Origin: VXYL01 sp963422285
GTDB lineage: Bacteria > Pseudomonadota > Gammaproteobacteria > Pseudomonadales > Azotimanducaceae
Length of the DNA: 64,000 nt
Reading direction: 5' to 3'
NCBI GenBank assembly: GCA_963422285.2
Contig: CAXXJO010000001.1
Coordinates: 310,001 to 374,000, forward strand
Within the stretch, counting starts at the first letter, position 1. The number at the start of each line of letters is the position of its first letter. The notes beneath the pieces are model-generated. The model was not told the origin of the DNA, did no database searches, and saw only the letters and a list, made by a program, of their open reading frames with translations. The translations under genes were made by a program, and so were the position numbers. Shown here piece by piece: positions 1 through 13,414 of this stretch.

Positions 1-210
1 GCGATCGGCTTCCACAGCATGCGCGGCGGCGACATCGTCGGCGAACACACCGTCGCCTTCGCCGGCACGGGCGAGCGCATCGAGATCACCCACCGCGCCG
101 CCACCCGCGAGAATTTCGCCGCTGGCGCCGTGCGAGCCGTGCGCTTCGTGGCCGACCGAGAACCGGGCCTATACGGCATGGACGACGTGCTTGGCCTAGG
201 CTCGCCGTAG
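1..210 (+). CDS. dapB: 4-hydroxy-tetrahydrodipicolinate reductase, C-terminal end (partial)
   Basis: Only the last 69 codons are in the window; the 5' part lies upstream. The readable protein has the DapB C-terminal signature: GFHSMRGGDIVGEHTV, then GERIEITHRA and a final GLYGMDDVLGL, which closely follows the E. coli order (RAGDIVGEHT, GERLEITHKA, GLFDMRDVLDL). DapB reduces dihydrodipicolinate with NAD(P)H in the lysine/diaminopimelate pathway in the cytosol. In many gammaproteobacteria dapB lies just before carA; here about 1.87 kb of decayed sequence separates them. Stop codon TAG at 208-210. Confidence 0.93.
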   Translation, partial: AIGFHSMRGGDIVGEHTVAFAGTGERIEITHRAATRENFAAGAVRAVRFVADREPGLYGMDDVLGLGSP

Positions 211-439
211 CTTATGCGTGTCCACCAGCTTTTCTTGGGCGGTTGTCGCGCTCTTCGTTCCCGACATGGATGCGAACATCAAAGCGACTTGTTTCGGAGT
301 GGGTATCTTAGCCAGCTTGGTGTTGGCAGTCTTCACAGTAGGAGATGCCCGGGAACGGAAGACAGAGTTTAAAGTTTCATGGAAAGAAGTCTCCTTCTTG
401 TGGATGGTGGATCGCATCGCCATCCCGCCGGAGGGTTCC

Positions 440-1110
440 GAAGGTTCGGACGGTCGCTACCTGGGGCCTGCTGGTGTCGACGGCTTGGCTGGCCAACGCC
501 ACGGACACCATCCGATTCGGCAGCGGTACGCTGATCCTGCCGTATCGCCCCGCGCTCCCCCACCGCCAAGCAGATCACCTGGAAGCTGCCCAGCGTCGGC
601 ATCGGCGGGATAGGCACCGAGTTTCGCATCTTGGGAGTAGATCGCCATCTCGGGGACGCATCTCGGACCGTACGCTGGCGTTCATTCGCGGTTTCTTCGA
701 TCAGGACGAGGCCACCGCCAACGGCCAGACGTTTCAGCCCCGTCCAGCGCGTTCCCCCATCTACATAGGCGGTGGGCCCCATTGCCCTCGAACGGGCGGC
801 GCACTACGGCGACGGCTGGCTGCCGATGCGCATGACGGCCGCGCAACTGCCGGATGCGCGGGTCGGGTATGCGGAGCGCTGCACCGCCCTAGGCCGCACG
901 GTCGGTCAAGAGCGTCGTCATGGGCGGCCTACCGCTCTCCGATGCCGGGGCGGCACTGCGAGACTTCCAGGAGCCGAGAGTGGATCGGTTCTGCTCGGCG
1001 AACGCTACGCCGACGACTGCCTATGGGTCGGCAGAGAGGCCCACGGCACCATCACGGAGCTGTTCGCGGCATGGTCGGAGCGTGTGGGGCACTCGGCGAG
1101 GAGCGGATCG
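440..1110 (+). pseudogene. decayed luciferase-like (LLM class) monooxygenase
   Basis: Pieces of one luciferase-like flavin monooxygenase are spread over all three plus-strand frames. From about 456 a frame reads TAWLANATDTIRFGSGTLIL, the family's N-terminal barrel segment. The region near 560-650 needs a second frame to read TAKQI and GIGTEFRILGV. From about 665 the first frame resumes with ISDRTLAFIRGFFDQ and SPIYIGG. A different frame from 772 gives ALERAAHYGDGWLP, and a third from about 920 gives LSDAGAALRDFQ. The fragments are in correct family order, so this is one gene broken by several frameshifts. No intact start or reading frame remains. Family assignment rests on motifs only. Confidence 0.72.
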
Positions 1111-1276
1111 TCGATGGGCTGGTGGCGGCTAGCACCGGGGGGCGGCGAACAAGCGCAATGACCGCCCCTGGAACCACCAGCTTGACAACGGCGGCATGCA
1201 CCCCCACTATCCTCCTGCTTGCTTGACTCGAAGGGGAAGTCCATGCGCGAAGGTGCCACGGGACTGTAGTAGACCA

Positions 1277-1794
1277 ATGCATGAAGTAGTGGTGGCGGCC
1301 ATAGGTCCAATTGTCGGTGCTATCGTCGTTGCCGCGACAGGCGCATGGATGGCTATCCATCAAATCGCCTAGCTGCTCAACACGCGACAGAGGAACGTCA
1401 AGGAACGTCAACTAGCCGCGCAACACTGGAGTTCGTCTCGGAGACCGAAGTAACCAACCCCGGATGGATTGGACTCCGCGTTCGCTTCGCACAGTTGTGC
1501 AAAGCAAATCGCCTAACTAGGCTAGATCATCCAGAAACTGACGAAGACCGCTGGGCGTTCGTCCAAGCAACCATCTTCCTCAACCACTACCAACTTGTCG
1601 TCGCCAGCATGAATCACGACCTCATTGACGAGGAACTCTACTCGGAGTGTACTCGCTCAGAGCTGATTCGCATTTGGGATGATGCAGAGGCGTTCGCCAT
1701 TGAACTCCGGCGTACGAAGGACTCGAAGGTCCTCTATTGTCAGTTACAAGCACTGATGGATAAGCGAAAAGGTGTTGCAGGCAACTCTATCTAA
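1277..1794 (+). pseudogene. broken DUF4760-like membrane protein gene
   Basis: An ATG at 1277 opens a frame encoding a hydrophobic segment (AAIGPIVGAIVVAATGAWMA) followed by IHQIA and a TAG at 1370-1372. The frame continues for a short hydrophilic stretch, after which the family-like body (TLEFVSETEV, then LNHYQLVVASMNHDLIDEEL and IRIWDDAEAF) is found in another frame and runs to the stop at 1794. One transmembrane helix followed by this alpha-helical body is the DUF4760 layout. The gene therefore carries one in-frame stop and one frameshift near 1415-1430. The downstream part could still be made as a soluble protein of about 149 residues from an ATG at 1345, but that start would skip the membrane anchor. 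No function is known for the family. Confidence 0.6.
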
Positions 1795-1892
1795 CGCTGA
1801 CGCCTCATCCTGATCCATCGGGAGTGTCTCGGTTGGAATTGGATATGCCGCACCACTCGCACGGCGTCCAATAGCTGCCTATTCGTCCGCAT

Positions 1893-1906
1893 CTTGCGGC
1901 CGCAAG
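1893..1906. repeat. perfect 14-bp palindrome upstream of carA
   Basis: CTTGCGGCCGCAAG reads the same on both strands. It lies in the 284-base stretch between the decayed DUF4760 gene and carA, 51 bases before the putative -35 element. It could be an operator or a chance product of GC-rich decaying DNA. Confidence 0.4.
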
Positions 1907-1956
1907 GTTCACGGCGACACGGGTTCGAACTGAGGCACACCGCCTAGGATCGCTTC

Positions 1957-1985
1957 TGGCGATGCTCCCCGGCTTGCCATAGAAT
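1957..1985 (+). promoter_or_regulatory. putative carA promoter
   Basis: A -10-like TAGAAT (1980-1985) lies 17 bases after a weak -35-like TGGCGA (1957-1962). The -10 matches the sigma-70 consensus at five of six positions, the -35 at about three. It is some 95 bases before the carA start. The string TTGCC-A-TAGAAT also occurs, with one change, at the putative carB promoter. Confidence 0.4.
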
Positions 1986-2078
1986 GGTCATTCTCGACTG
2001 GGCGCTGCGGGTAGGGAGACGGGCGATCAGGGCGCGGTGGTTCACGCCGCCTTCAACGCCCGCGCAATCAAGGACGAC

Positions 2079-3206
2079 ATGACTGCGCTACTCGTACTGG
2101 AAGACGGGAATCTTTTCCGCGGCAGTTGCATCGGTGCGCCCGGGGTTGCCGTGGGCGAGGTGGTATTCAACACTGCCATGACCGGCTATCAGGAAATTCT
2201 CACCGATCCTTCGTATGCTCGGCAGATCGTCACTCTCACCTATCCGCACATCGGCAATACCGGCGTCAACTTCGAAGACGTGGAATCCAGGCAGGTGTGG
2301 GCGGCGGGTCTGGTGCTCCGCGACTGCCCCGCGATGCATTCGAGTTGGCGCGCTGAGGCGGCGCTGCCCGACTACCTAGCCGAAGCTGGCGTGGTGGCGA
2401 TCTCGGGGCTGGACACCCGCCGCCTGACACGGCTCATCCGCGAGAAGGGGGCGCTGGCAGGATGCATCGTGGCTGGCGAAGGCACCGATGCCGAAGGCGC
2501 CCTGGCGCGGGCGCGGGCCTTCCCCGGCTTGGCCGGCATGGATCTCGCCAAGGTGGTGTCCCGTCGAGATGTCGGCACCTGGACTGGCGGCGGCTGGTCG
2601 CTGGCAGACGGCTATCGGGACGGTATCCCAGCTGGCAACGGTTGCCATGTTGTCGCCTACGACTTCGGCGTCAAGCGCAACATCCTGCGTCGCTTGGTGG
2701 ATCGCGGCTGTCGGGTCACGGTGATCCCTGCCGAAACGCCAGCGGCGCAAGCCTTGGCACTGTCCCCGGATGGCGTGTTCCTCTCCAACGGGCCGGGAGA
2801 TCCCGAGCCCTGCGACTACGCCATCGAGGCCATTCGGGAAATCCTCTCCACCGGCACACCGACGTTCGGCATTTGCCTCGGCCATCAGCTGTTGGCGCTC
2901 GCCTGTGGCGGCGCCACAGTGAAGATGCCGTTCGGCCACCACGGCGCCAACCATCCGGTGAAGGACCTCGACACTGGAGCGGTGGTCATCACCAGCCAGA
3001 ACCACGGCTTCGCGGTGGATGGCCAGTCCCTGCCCGACGACATGGAAGTTACCCATGTCTCGCTGTTCGACGGCACCGTGCAGGGCATCCGCTGCGCCGC
3101 CTATCCGGCGTTCGGCTTTCAAGGCCACCCGGAGGCGAGCCCGGGGCCTCACGACTGCGGCTACCTGTTCGACCGCTTCGTGGACTCGATGGCCGCTCGA
3201 ACCTGA
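2079..3206 (+). CDS. carA: carbamoyl-phosphate synthase, small (glutaminase) subunit
   Basis: CarA hydrolyses glutamine and passes ammonia to CarB to make carbamoyl phosphate for arginine and pyrimidine synthesis. The protein is 375 residues (E. coli 382). The N-terminal CPSase domain (about 1-190) begins ALLVLEDGNLFRG. The class I amidotransferase domain follows with the nucleophile Cys266 in FGICLGHQ and the partners His350 and Glu352 in GHPEASPG. The ATG at 2079 is chosen over the upstream in-frame start at 2037 because the family N-terminus begins here and AAGGA lies just upstream. Unlike the usual adjacent carAB operon, carB starts 1,270 bases downstream. Confidence 0.97.
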   Translation: MTALLVLEDGNLFRGSCIGAPGVAVGEVVFNTAMTGYQEILTDPSYARQIVTLTYPHIGNTGVNFEDVESRQVWAAGLVLRDCPAMHSSWRAEAALPDYLAEAGVVAISGLDTRRLTRLIREKGALAGCIVAGEGTDAEGALARARAFPGLAGMDLAKVVSRRDVGTWTGGGWSLADGYRDGIPAGNGCHVVAYDFGVKRNILRRLVDRGCRVTVIPAETPAAQALALSPDGVFLSNGPGDPEPCDYAIEAIREILSTGTPTFGICLGHQLLALACGGATVKMPFGHHGANHPVKDLDTGAVVITSQNHGFAVDGQSLPDDMEVTHVSLFDGTVQGIRCAAYPAFGFQGHPEASPGPHDCGYLFDRFVDSMAART

Positions 3207-3222
3207 ACGCCGCAGCTTCCCG

Positions 3223-3263
3223 CCGACGCCTCGACGAGTCGTTCCGCCACGCCGAGGCGTCGG
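3223..3263. terminator. hairpin after carA (terminator-like, no U tract)
   Basis: CCGACGCCTCG (3223-3233) and CGAGGCGTCGG (3253-3263) are perfect complements, giving an 11-bp stem with a 19-base loop. It begins 16 bases after the carA stop and lies between carA and the convergent broken Uma2 gene. No T run follows on either strand, so it is not a classical Rho-independent terminator; it may still protect or end the carA message. Confidence 0.45.
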
Positions 3264-3273
3264 ATCCTTCCAC

Positions 3274-3958
3274 TCAAGTCCGTTTTGGATCGAGGTGCCG
3301 GCGAAGCTGCTGCCGCAGCCGCGCTGCTTCTGCTTGTGCCACCTGTCGGGCAATGGCTTCCTGGGCGACCCGCGCTTCGGCCCTCCGCCGGGCGGCGGCT
3401 TCCTCCTCGTGCGTACGCAGATACTCTCCGGCCGCCGGGTCGTACCAGCGCAGATCGGCCGGCCCCGCCACGCACAGGTACAGGTTTAGCGCCTCGCTGC
3501 GCACTCCCCAGCGGCCGCTCGGCAGCCGCAGGTAGGCCCCGTCGTCGCGCAGCGCGTAGCCTTGCAGGCGCGGCATTAGGCGCTGCCCGTCCGGATCCGA
3601 TAAAGAGTACTCCCGTACGCCGATCCGGGCGTAGACTGCCGGCTTCTTCTCCCCATCCTAGCGCCACGTTCTCTCCGAGAGGATCTCCAGCGCGAACACC
3701 GGTGCCGGCCGCCCCGGCCCCAGCGCGTAGGCACCGTCCCCCGGTTTCCGCGACACGTCGAACGCCACCAACTCGTCCGCCGCGGCATCCTGCTTGTATT
3801 GGACGAATGCGTCGCTTGCCACCAGCGCGTCCTGCCGGTTGCGGAATCGCTCCCTGACCGGGCGCACGGCTGTCGCCGTGGGCGAAGCTTTCGGGCGCCT
3901 TATCGCCCTCCACGGGCAGAGCGCTCCCGTCGAGCGCGAGACGGGCGACCTCAATGCG
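3274..3958 (-). pseudogene. broken Uma2 family (PD-(D/E)XK) nuclease gene
   Basis: Read on the minus strand, the sequence encodes a Uma2-type restriction-endonuclease-fold protein: a family-like N-terminus (PVEGDKAPESFAHGDSR), then VASDAFVQYKQD, FALEILSERTWR, KKPAVYARIGVREYSLSDPD, QGYALRDDGAYLRLPSG, WYDPAAGEYLRTHEEEAAA and an Ala/Arg/Glu-rich helical tail ending at 3274. Two lesions are visible: a frameshift near 3868 separates the N-terminus from the body, and a TAG at 3658-3660 interrupts the body just after ILSERTWR; past that stop the frame is intact. The last 100 residues could start from an ATG at 3576 but would lack the nuclease core. Uma2 proteins are common expanded families of unclear role. 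Confidence 0.72.
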
Positions 3959-4365
3959 GCGGCAACTGGCCTCAATGCGGTTGAAGTCCAGAGGAGATGC
4001 CGCATCGGGGCGGTCGAGATGGCGGCCCTCGTTTCGTCCGGCCTTCCGGCGTGGACGACGCGGCTCGATCGGCAGGCGCGACTCAGGGGCGCACCGTCGC
4101 ACGTTCGCGACTTGCCCAGGAACGGATCGGGTGAATGCCTCACACGATTTCGAGAGAATAGCCATGGCGCATCGTACGACTGCGCCCGCCGACGGCAGGC
4201 CCAGGGGCCTCTTTCGGATGGGCTTTCGCACCAACCCGTGGTGTCGCGATCCTCGACCCGAAGGCTGGGATGCCGGCGCAATCCCTGGACGTTTCGAGGG
4301 CTCGAGGCTGCGCCTTGTCTACCCATCGGCCAGGAGAAGCGGTCCGCAACCGATCCTCCGTCGAG
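3959..4365. other. gene-free stretch between the broken Uma2 gene and the carB promoter
   Basis: I see no protein family on either strand here. Open frames exist, but they have no recognisable motif and look like the random open frames of GC-rich DNA. It is probably decayed insertion material. Confidence 0.5.
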
Positions 4366-4394
4366 TTGTCGGCTTGTCGTGGTTGCCCTAGAAT
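4366..4394 (+). promoter_or_regulatory. putative carB promoter
   Basis: TTGTCG (4366-4371) and TAGAAT (4389-4394) are separated by 17 bases: four and five matches to the sigma-70 -35 and -10 consensus. It lies about 80 bases before the carB ATG. Its presence fits independent transcription of carB, which has lost its usual coupling to carA. Confidence 0.5.
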
Positions 4395-4476
4395 CTGCGC
4401 CCAAGTTCGCGGCTGACGGAACATCGCCACGGAAGGCGCGAGCAAGAGTTCTCCCCTCACCTGCACACGGGAATAC

Positions 4477-7796
<3,320 letters not shown>

Positions 7797-7800
<4 letters not shown>

Positions 7801-8270
7801 CCACCCCCATGACCGTAGAGGGCGCGGCAAAGCTGCGGGAAGAACTCTTGCATTTGAAGAGCGTCGCGCGTCCTGCCATCTCCAAGGCCATCGGCGCGGC
7901 GCGCCAGCATGGCGATCTGCGCGAGAATGCCGAATACCATGCCGCCAAGCAGCAGCAGGGTCTCGTCGAGGCGCGCATCCGCGACATCGAGGCCAAGCTG
8001 GCCGATGCCCAGGTGATCGATGTGACCCGCATCAAGCCCACCGGCAAGGCGGTGTTCGGCGCCACGGTAACGCTGCTCGACTTGGCCAACGACGAGGAAG
8101 TCCGCTACAAGATCGTCGGCGAAGACGAGGCCGACATCAAGGAGAGCAAGATATCGGTGATGTCGCCCTTGGCGCGCGCCATGATCGGCAAGGCGGAGGG
8201 CGAGCCCGTGGTAGTCGACACGCCCCAAGGCCGACGGGAATACGAGATCGACGCGGTGGCGCATATCTGA
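7797..8270 (+). CDS. greA: transcription elongation factor GreA
   Basis: GreA rescues backtracked RNA polymerase by stimulating transcript cleavage through the secondary channel. The protein is 157 residues (E. coli 158). The N-terminal coiled coil carries the acidic tip region in GDLRENAEYHAAK, and the C-terminal FKBP-like domain ends with the family's GRREYEIDAV. The ATG at 7797 overlaps the carB stop (ATGA), so the two are probably translationally coupled. The carB-greA order is conserved in gammaproteobacteria. Confidence 0.96.
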
Positions 8271-8673
8271 CGACGATACGACCGCTTCGCGATTGGCACT
8301 GCCTGAAGGCGAGGAGCGCTTGTCGACCAATGCCGGCAGCCGTGGCTATCGCGTCTCGACGCGGCGGCGGGGACGGGCGACCTTCGTCGATGACATCTGC
8401 CGTCGGCGACGGCATGGGCTGCTCTTCGTCGGCGACGAGGCATTGCGGGAACCGCCAGGACAAGAACCGCCGCAATGGACGGGAACCGCGACGGACGGTT
8501 GCATTTTGCCGACGCACCCTCATCTACGGTGTGGTCTACGCCTTGGCAGGGCGGTCGCAGCTGCAATCTACAGGTAGCGGTTCGTCGCCTGTTGGTGTAC
8601 CCTCGTCGGCCCTTCGTTGGGGCCGTGTCGCCTCGGCCCGACGGGACTGCCAAGCAAGCCCTTGAGGACAGCC
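8271..8673. other. gene-free stretch between greA and ftsH
   Basis: Related bacteria usually carry yhbY and rlmE (ftsJ) here. I find no trace of either on either strand, only open frames without family motifs. The ftsH promoter is presumably inside, but I could not pick out a convincing one. Confidence 0.5.
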
Positions 8674-10626
<1,953 letters not shown>

Positions 10627-10702
10627 CCGGGATGCGAACGTGCGATACGACGGAACTCCGAACAGCCGTGCGCCAGCATCAGGAAGCTTCAAGGGAGGTG
10701 AG

Positions 10703-12043
10703 ATGGAAAAGCAATTCTTCGGCACGGATGGCATCCGCGGCAGGGTAGGGCGCGAGCCGGTCACGCCGGATTTCTGCCTGCGGCTCGGCTGGGCCGCGGG
10801 CAAGGTGCTGGCAGCGAGCGGCTCGCGACGGATGGTGATCGGCAAGGATACGCGCCGGTCCGGCTACATGCTGGAGTCCGTATTGGAAGCCGGGCTGGTT
10901 TCCGCCGGCATTGACGTACATCTTCTAAGCCCCATCCCCACTCCGGCGGTGGCCTACCTCACCCGCACCCTCGGCGCCGATGCGGGCATCGTCATCAGCG
11001 CTTCGCACAACCTCTTCGACGACAACGGCATCAAGTTCTTCAATGCCGAGGGCAGCAAGCTCTCGGACGAGATGGAGATCGCCATCGAGGAGCAACTCCG
11101 TCAGCCCTTGAAGTCCGTCTGCTCCCAAGACCTCGGACGTGCCTTTCGCATCAACGATGCCCGTGGCCGCTACATCGAATTCTGCAAGGGCACCGTTCGC
11201 CGCGGACTGCACCTGGACGGCATCAAGATCGTGATCGACTGCGCCCACGGCGCCGCCTATGACGTGGCCCCCAAGATATTCTCCGAACTCGGCGCCGACG
11301 CCACCGTCATCGGCGATGCGCCCAACGGCACCAACATCAACGACGGCTACGGCTCCACCCATCCCCAGACGACAGCCGCCAAAGTGCTGGAAGTCGGCGC
11401 GGATGTCGGCATCGCCTTCGACGGCGACGGCGACCGCGTGGTCATGGTGGATGCCCAGGGACAGGTGCTAGATGGCGACGAACTGCTCTACATCATCGCC
11501 AAGTCCGGCTTCCTGCGCGGCAAGCTCAGTGGCGGCGTGGTTGGCACCGTGATGACCAACCTCGGTCTCGAACGAGCGCTGGAAACCTGCGGCATCCCGT
11601 TCGAGCGTACCGCCGTCGGCGACCGTTACGTGCTCGAACGGATGCTCGCCAAGGGCTGGCAGCTCGGCGGCGAATCGTCCGGCCACCTAATCTGCCTCGC
11701 GTTGACCACCACAGGCGACGGCATCATCGCCGCGCTGCAAGTCCTCGCCGCCATGGTGGACAGCGACAAGTCGCTGGCAGATCTCCGCAACGGCATGCAC
11801 AAACTGCCCCAGGCCAACGTCAACGTGGCAACGCACAACCCCGCCGACATCGCCGGCAGCGCAGTGCTCGGCAATGCCGTACGCGACATCCGGGCGCACT
11901 TGAATGGCCACGGTCGGGTGGTGATTCGTCCTAGCGGAACCGAACCGATGGTGCGCATCATGGTCGAAGGCGAACACGCCGACGAAGTGCGCTCCCACGC
12001 CGAATCCTTGGCCGTTGTGGCGCGTCAAGCCAACGGCGGCTGA
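10703..12043 (+). CDS. glmM: phosphoglucosamine mutase
   Basis: GlmM converts glucosamine-6-phosphate to glucosamine-1-phosphate on the way to UDP-GlcNAc for peptidoglycan and lipid A. The protein is 446 residues (E. coli 445). Visible motifs are FFGTDGIRG at the N-terminus, the phosphoserine loop ISASHN with Ser101 as the phosphorylated residue, the metal loop DGDGDR, the sugar-binding GGESSGH and the phosphate-binding RPSGTEPMVR. The ATG at 10703 follows a near-perfect Shine-Dalgarno (GGGAGGTG). In relatives folP lies between ftsH and glmM; here only 76 bases separate them and folP is absent. Confidence 0.97.
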   Translation: MEKQFFGTDGIRGRVGREPVTPDFCLRLGWAAGKVLAASGSRRMVIGKDTRRSGYMLESVLEAGLVSAGIDVHLLSPIPTPAVAYLTRTLGADAGIVISASHNLFDDNGIKFFNAEGSKLSDEMEIAIEEQLRQPLKSVCSQDLGRAFRINDARGRYIEFCKGTVRRGLHLDGIKIVIDCAHGAAYDVAPKIFSELGADATVIGDAPNGTNINDGYGSTHPQTTAAKVLEVGADVGIAFDGDGDRVVMVDAQGQVLDGDELLYIIAKSGFLRGKLSGGVVGTVMTNLGLERALETCGIPFERTAVGDRYVLERMLAKGWQLGGESSGHLICLALTTTGDGIIAALQVLAAMVDSDKSLADLRNGMHKLPQANVNVATHNPADIAGSAVLGNAVRDIRAHLNGHGRVVIRPSGTEPMVRIMVEGEHADEVRSHAESLAVVARQANGG

Positions 12044-12059
12044 ACTTGTCGAGGCTCTG

Positions 12060-12836
12060 TTGCACATAGAACGGCGTCCGCTCGTCGCCGCGAATTGGAA
12101 GATGCAGGGCAGCACGGATTTCGTGGCTGCCTATGCGGCGGGCTGGCTCGACCCTCCGGCAGGCGTCGAAGTCGTACTCTGTCCGCCGTGGGCCTATCTC
12201 GACCGCGTCGTTGGCGCATTTGGCGGTCGCGGGGTTCGGTTCGGCGTACAAAGCACGGCGACTGAACCGGCCGGTGCGCTTACCGGCGAACATGCAGCGG
12301 AGATGGCCAGAGACCTAGGTGCCGAGTTCGTCCTCGTCGGCCATTCGGAGCGCAGGCGGCTGCTCGGAGAAACCGACGACGTGGTGGCGGACAAGTTCCA
12401 GGCGGCATTGCGAGCCGGCTTGACGCCGATTCTGTGCGTCGGCGAAACCCTGGACCAGCGGCGCGGGGGCGATGCTGAGACCGCCGTCCGGGCGCAGCTC
12501 GATGCCGTGTTCGAGCGCTGTGGCAACGCCGCTTGGGAGCATGTCGTCGTCGCCTACGAACCGGTGTGGGCGATCGGCACCGGCGAAACTGCCACCCCGC
12601 CCCAAGCGCAGACGATGCATGCTGCGATCCGCGTACACCTGGAAGCCGCAGGCGGCCTCCTGGCGAATACCGTGCGGATTCTCTACGGCGGCAGCATCAA
12701 AGCTGGCAACGCGCCAGCGCTGTTCGCCCAGGCGGACATCGATGGCGGCCTCGTTGGCGGCGCATCGCTGGACGCCGGCACGTTCGCCGCGATATGCTGC
12801 GCCATTCCCCAGGACGCAGGGAAGAAGTCGGGTTGA
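12060..12836 (+). CDS. tpiA: triosephosphate isomerase
   Basis: TpiA interconverts dihydroxyacetone phosphate and glyceraldehyde-3-phosphate in glycolysis and gluconeogenesis. It is a single TIM barrel with the substrate lysine in ANWKM, catalytic His95 in VGHSERR, catalytic Glu167 in AYEPVWAIGTG and the phosphate loop LYGGSIKAGN. Counting from the TTG at 12060, the catalytic residues fall at the canonical numbers, and GAGG lies five bases before that TTG, so I prefer it to the ATG at 12015, which overlaps glmM. Length 258 residues. Confidence 0.94.
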   Translation: MHIERRPLVAANWKMQGSTDFVAAYAAGWLDPPAGVEVVLCPPWAYLDRVVGAFGGRGVRFGVQSTATEPAGALTGEHAAEMARDLGAEFVLVGHSERRRLLGETDDVVADKFQAALRAGLTPILCVGETLDQRRGGDAETAVRAQLDAVFERCGNAAWEHVVVAYEPVWAIGTGETATPPQAQTMHAAIRVHLEAAGGLLANTVRILYGGSIKAGNAPALFAQADIDGGLVGGASLDAGTFAAICCAIPQDAGKKSG

Positions 12837-12855
12837 AGGAACCGGGCTGGCGCAA

Positions 12856-13209
12856 GTGGACACCTTCGAAACCGTATTGCTGATCCTGCTGGTGGTGGAT
12901 GCCATCGCGTTGGGTGCGCTCGTGCTCATTCAGCAGGGCAAGGGTGCTGACGTAGGAGCGGCGTTCGGCTCCGGCAGCGCCAATACCTTCTTCGGCAGCG
13001 CCGGTTCGGCCCCCTTCCTAACCAAGTTGACAGTGTGGCTGGCCATCGGCTTCTTCCTGATCTCCTTCGGCTTGGCGTACACCGCCAAGGAACGTGCCGA
13101 CGCCTTGCGCGACTTCGATCTGCGCAGCGTGGAGGAAGCGCCCATCAACGACGAAGTGGAAGAAAGCTCGCCCGAAACAGATTTGGATTCCGACCTGCCC
13201 GATGTATGA
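12856..13209 (+). CDS. secG: preprotein translocase subunit SecG
   Basis: SecG is the small auxiliary subunit of the SecYEG channel in the inner membrane. The 117-residue product starts at GTG and has two helices: FETVLLILLVVDAIALGALVL, and after a Gly/Ser-rich loop (the family's GAAFGSGSANTFFGSAG), LTVWLAIGFFLISFGLAY. The acidic C-terminal tail is typical of proteobacterial SecG. It starts 19 bases after the tpiA stop and sits just before tRNA-Leu, as in E. coli. Confidence 0.94.
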   Translation: MDTFETVLLILLVVDAIALGALVLIQQGKGADVGAAFGSGSANTFFGSAGSAPFLTKLTVWLAIGFFLISFGLAYTAKERADALRDFDLRSVEEAPINDEVEESSPETDLDSDLPDV

Positions 13210-13241
13210 TTCGTCTCTCGCCAAGCGACGGTTCCGAGTAC

Positions 13242-13328
13242 GCCGAAGTGGTGGAATTGGTAGACACGCTACCTTGAGGGGGTAGTGGACGCAAGTCCGT
13301 GGAGGTTCGAGTCCTCTCTTCGGCACCA
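13242..13328 (+). tRNA. tRNA-Leu, anticodon GAG
   Basis: The 87-base sequence folds as a class II tRNA. The acceptor stem pairs GCCGAAG with CTTCGGC, the anticodon arm is CTACC-TTGAGGG-GGTAG giving anticodon GAG, there is a long variable arm, the T arm contains GTTCGAGTC, and the CCA end is encoded. In E. coli the same tRNA (leuU) also follows secG. The surface-glycan island starts about 85 bases downstream, so the 3' end may mark an integration boundary; I found no duplicate of the tRNA 3' end in the window. Confidence 0.96.
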
Positions 13329-13414
13329 TCTTCGTCTGGCACCGGGCAGGGCGCTTCTTCGACCATGATCGAAACGAACAACGAATCCGCAACCGCTGCG
13401 TCGGGGAGAGGTGG

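Noticed and set aside
345..1226. 293-codon plus-strand open frame as an intact gene
   Set aside because: Only parts of it match the luciferase-like family, and the missing motifs are found in the other two frames, so the frame is chance plus a pseudogene.
1345..1794. intact 149-residue protein
   Set aside because: Sequence upstream in another frame encodes the family's membrane helix, so this is the downstream part of a broken DUF4760-like gene.
3223..3263. Rho-independent terminator after carA
   Set aside because: The stem is strong but no T run follows on either strand, so it is listed only as terminator-like. The same holds for the palindrome after mreD and the ftsH hairpin.
13242..13328. 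tRNA 3' end as a phage-type attachment site with a matching copy downstream
   Set aside because: I looked for a second copy of the tRNA 3' end across the island and found none; no integrase gene is present either.
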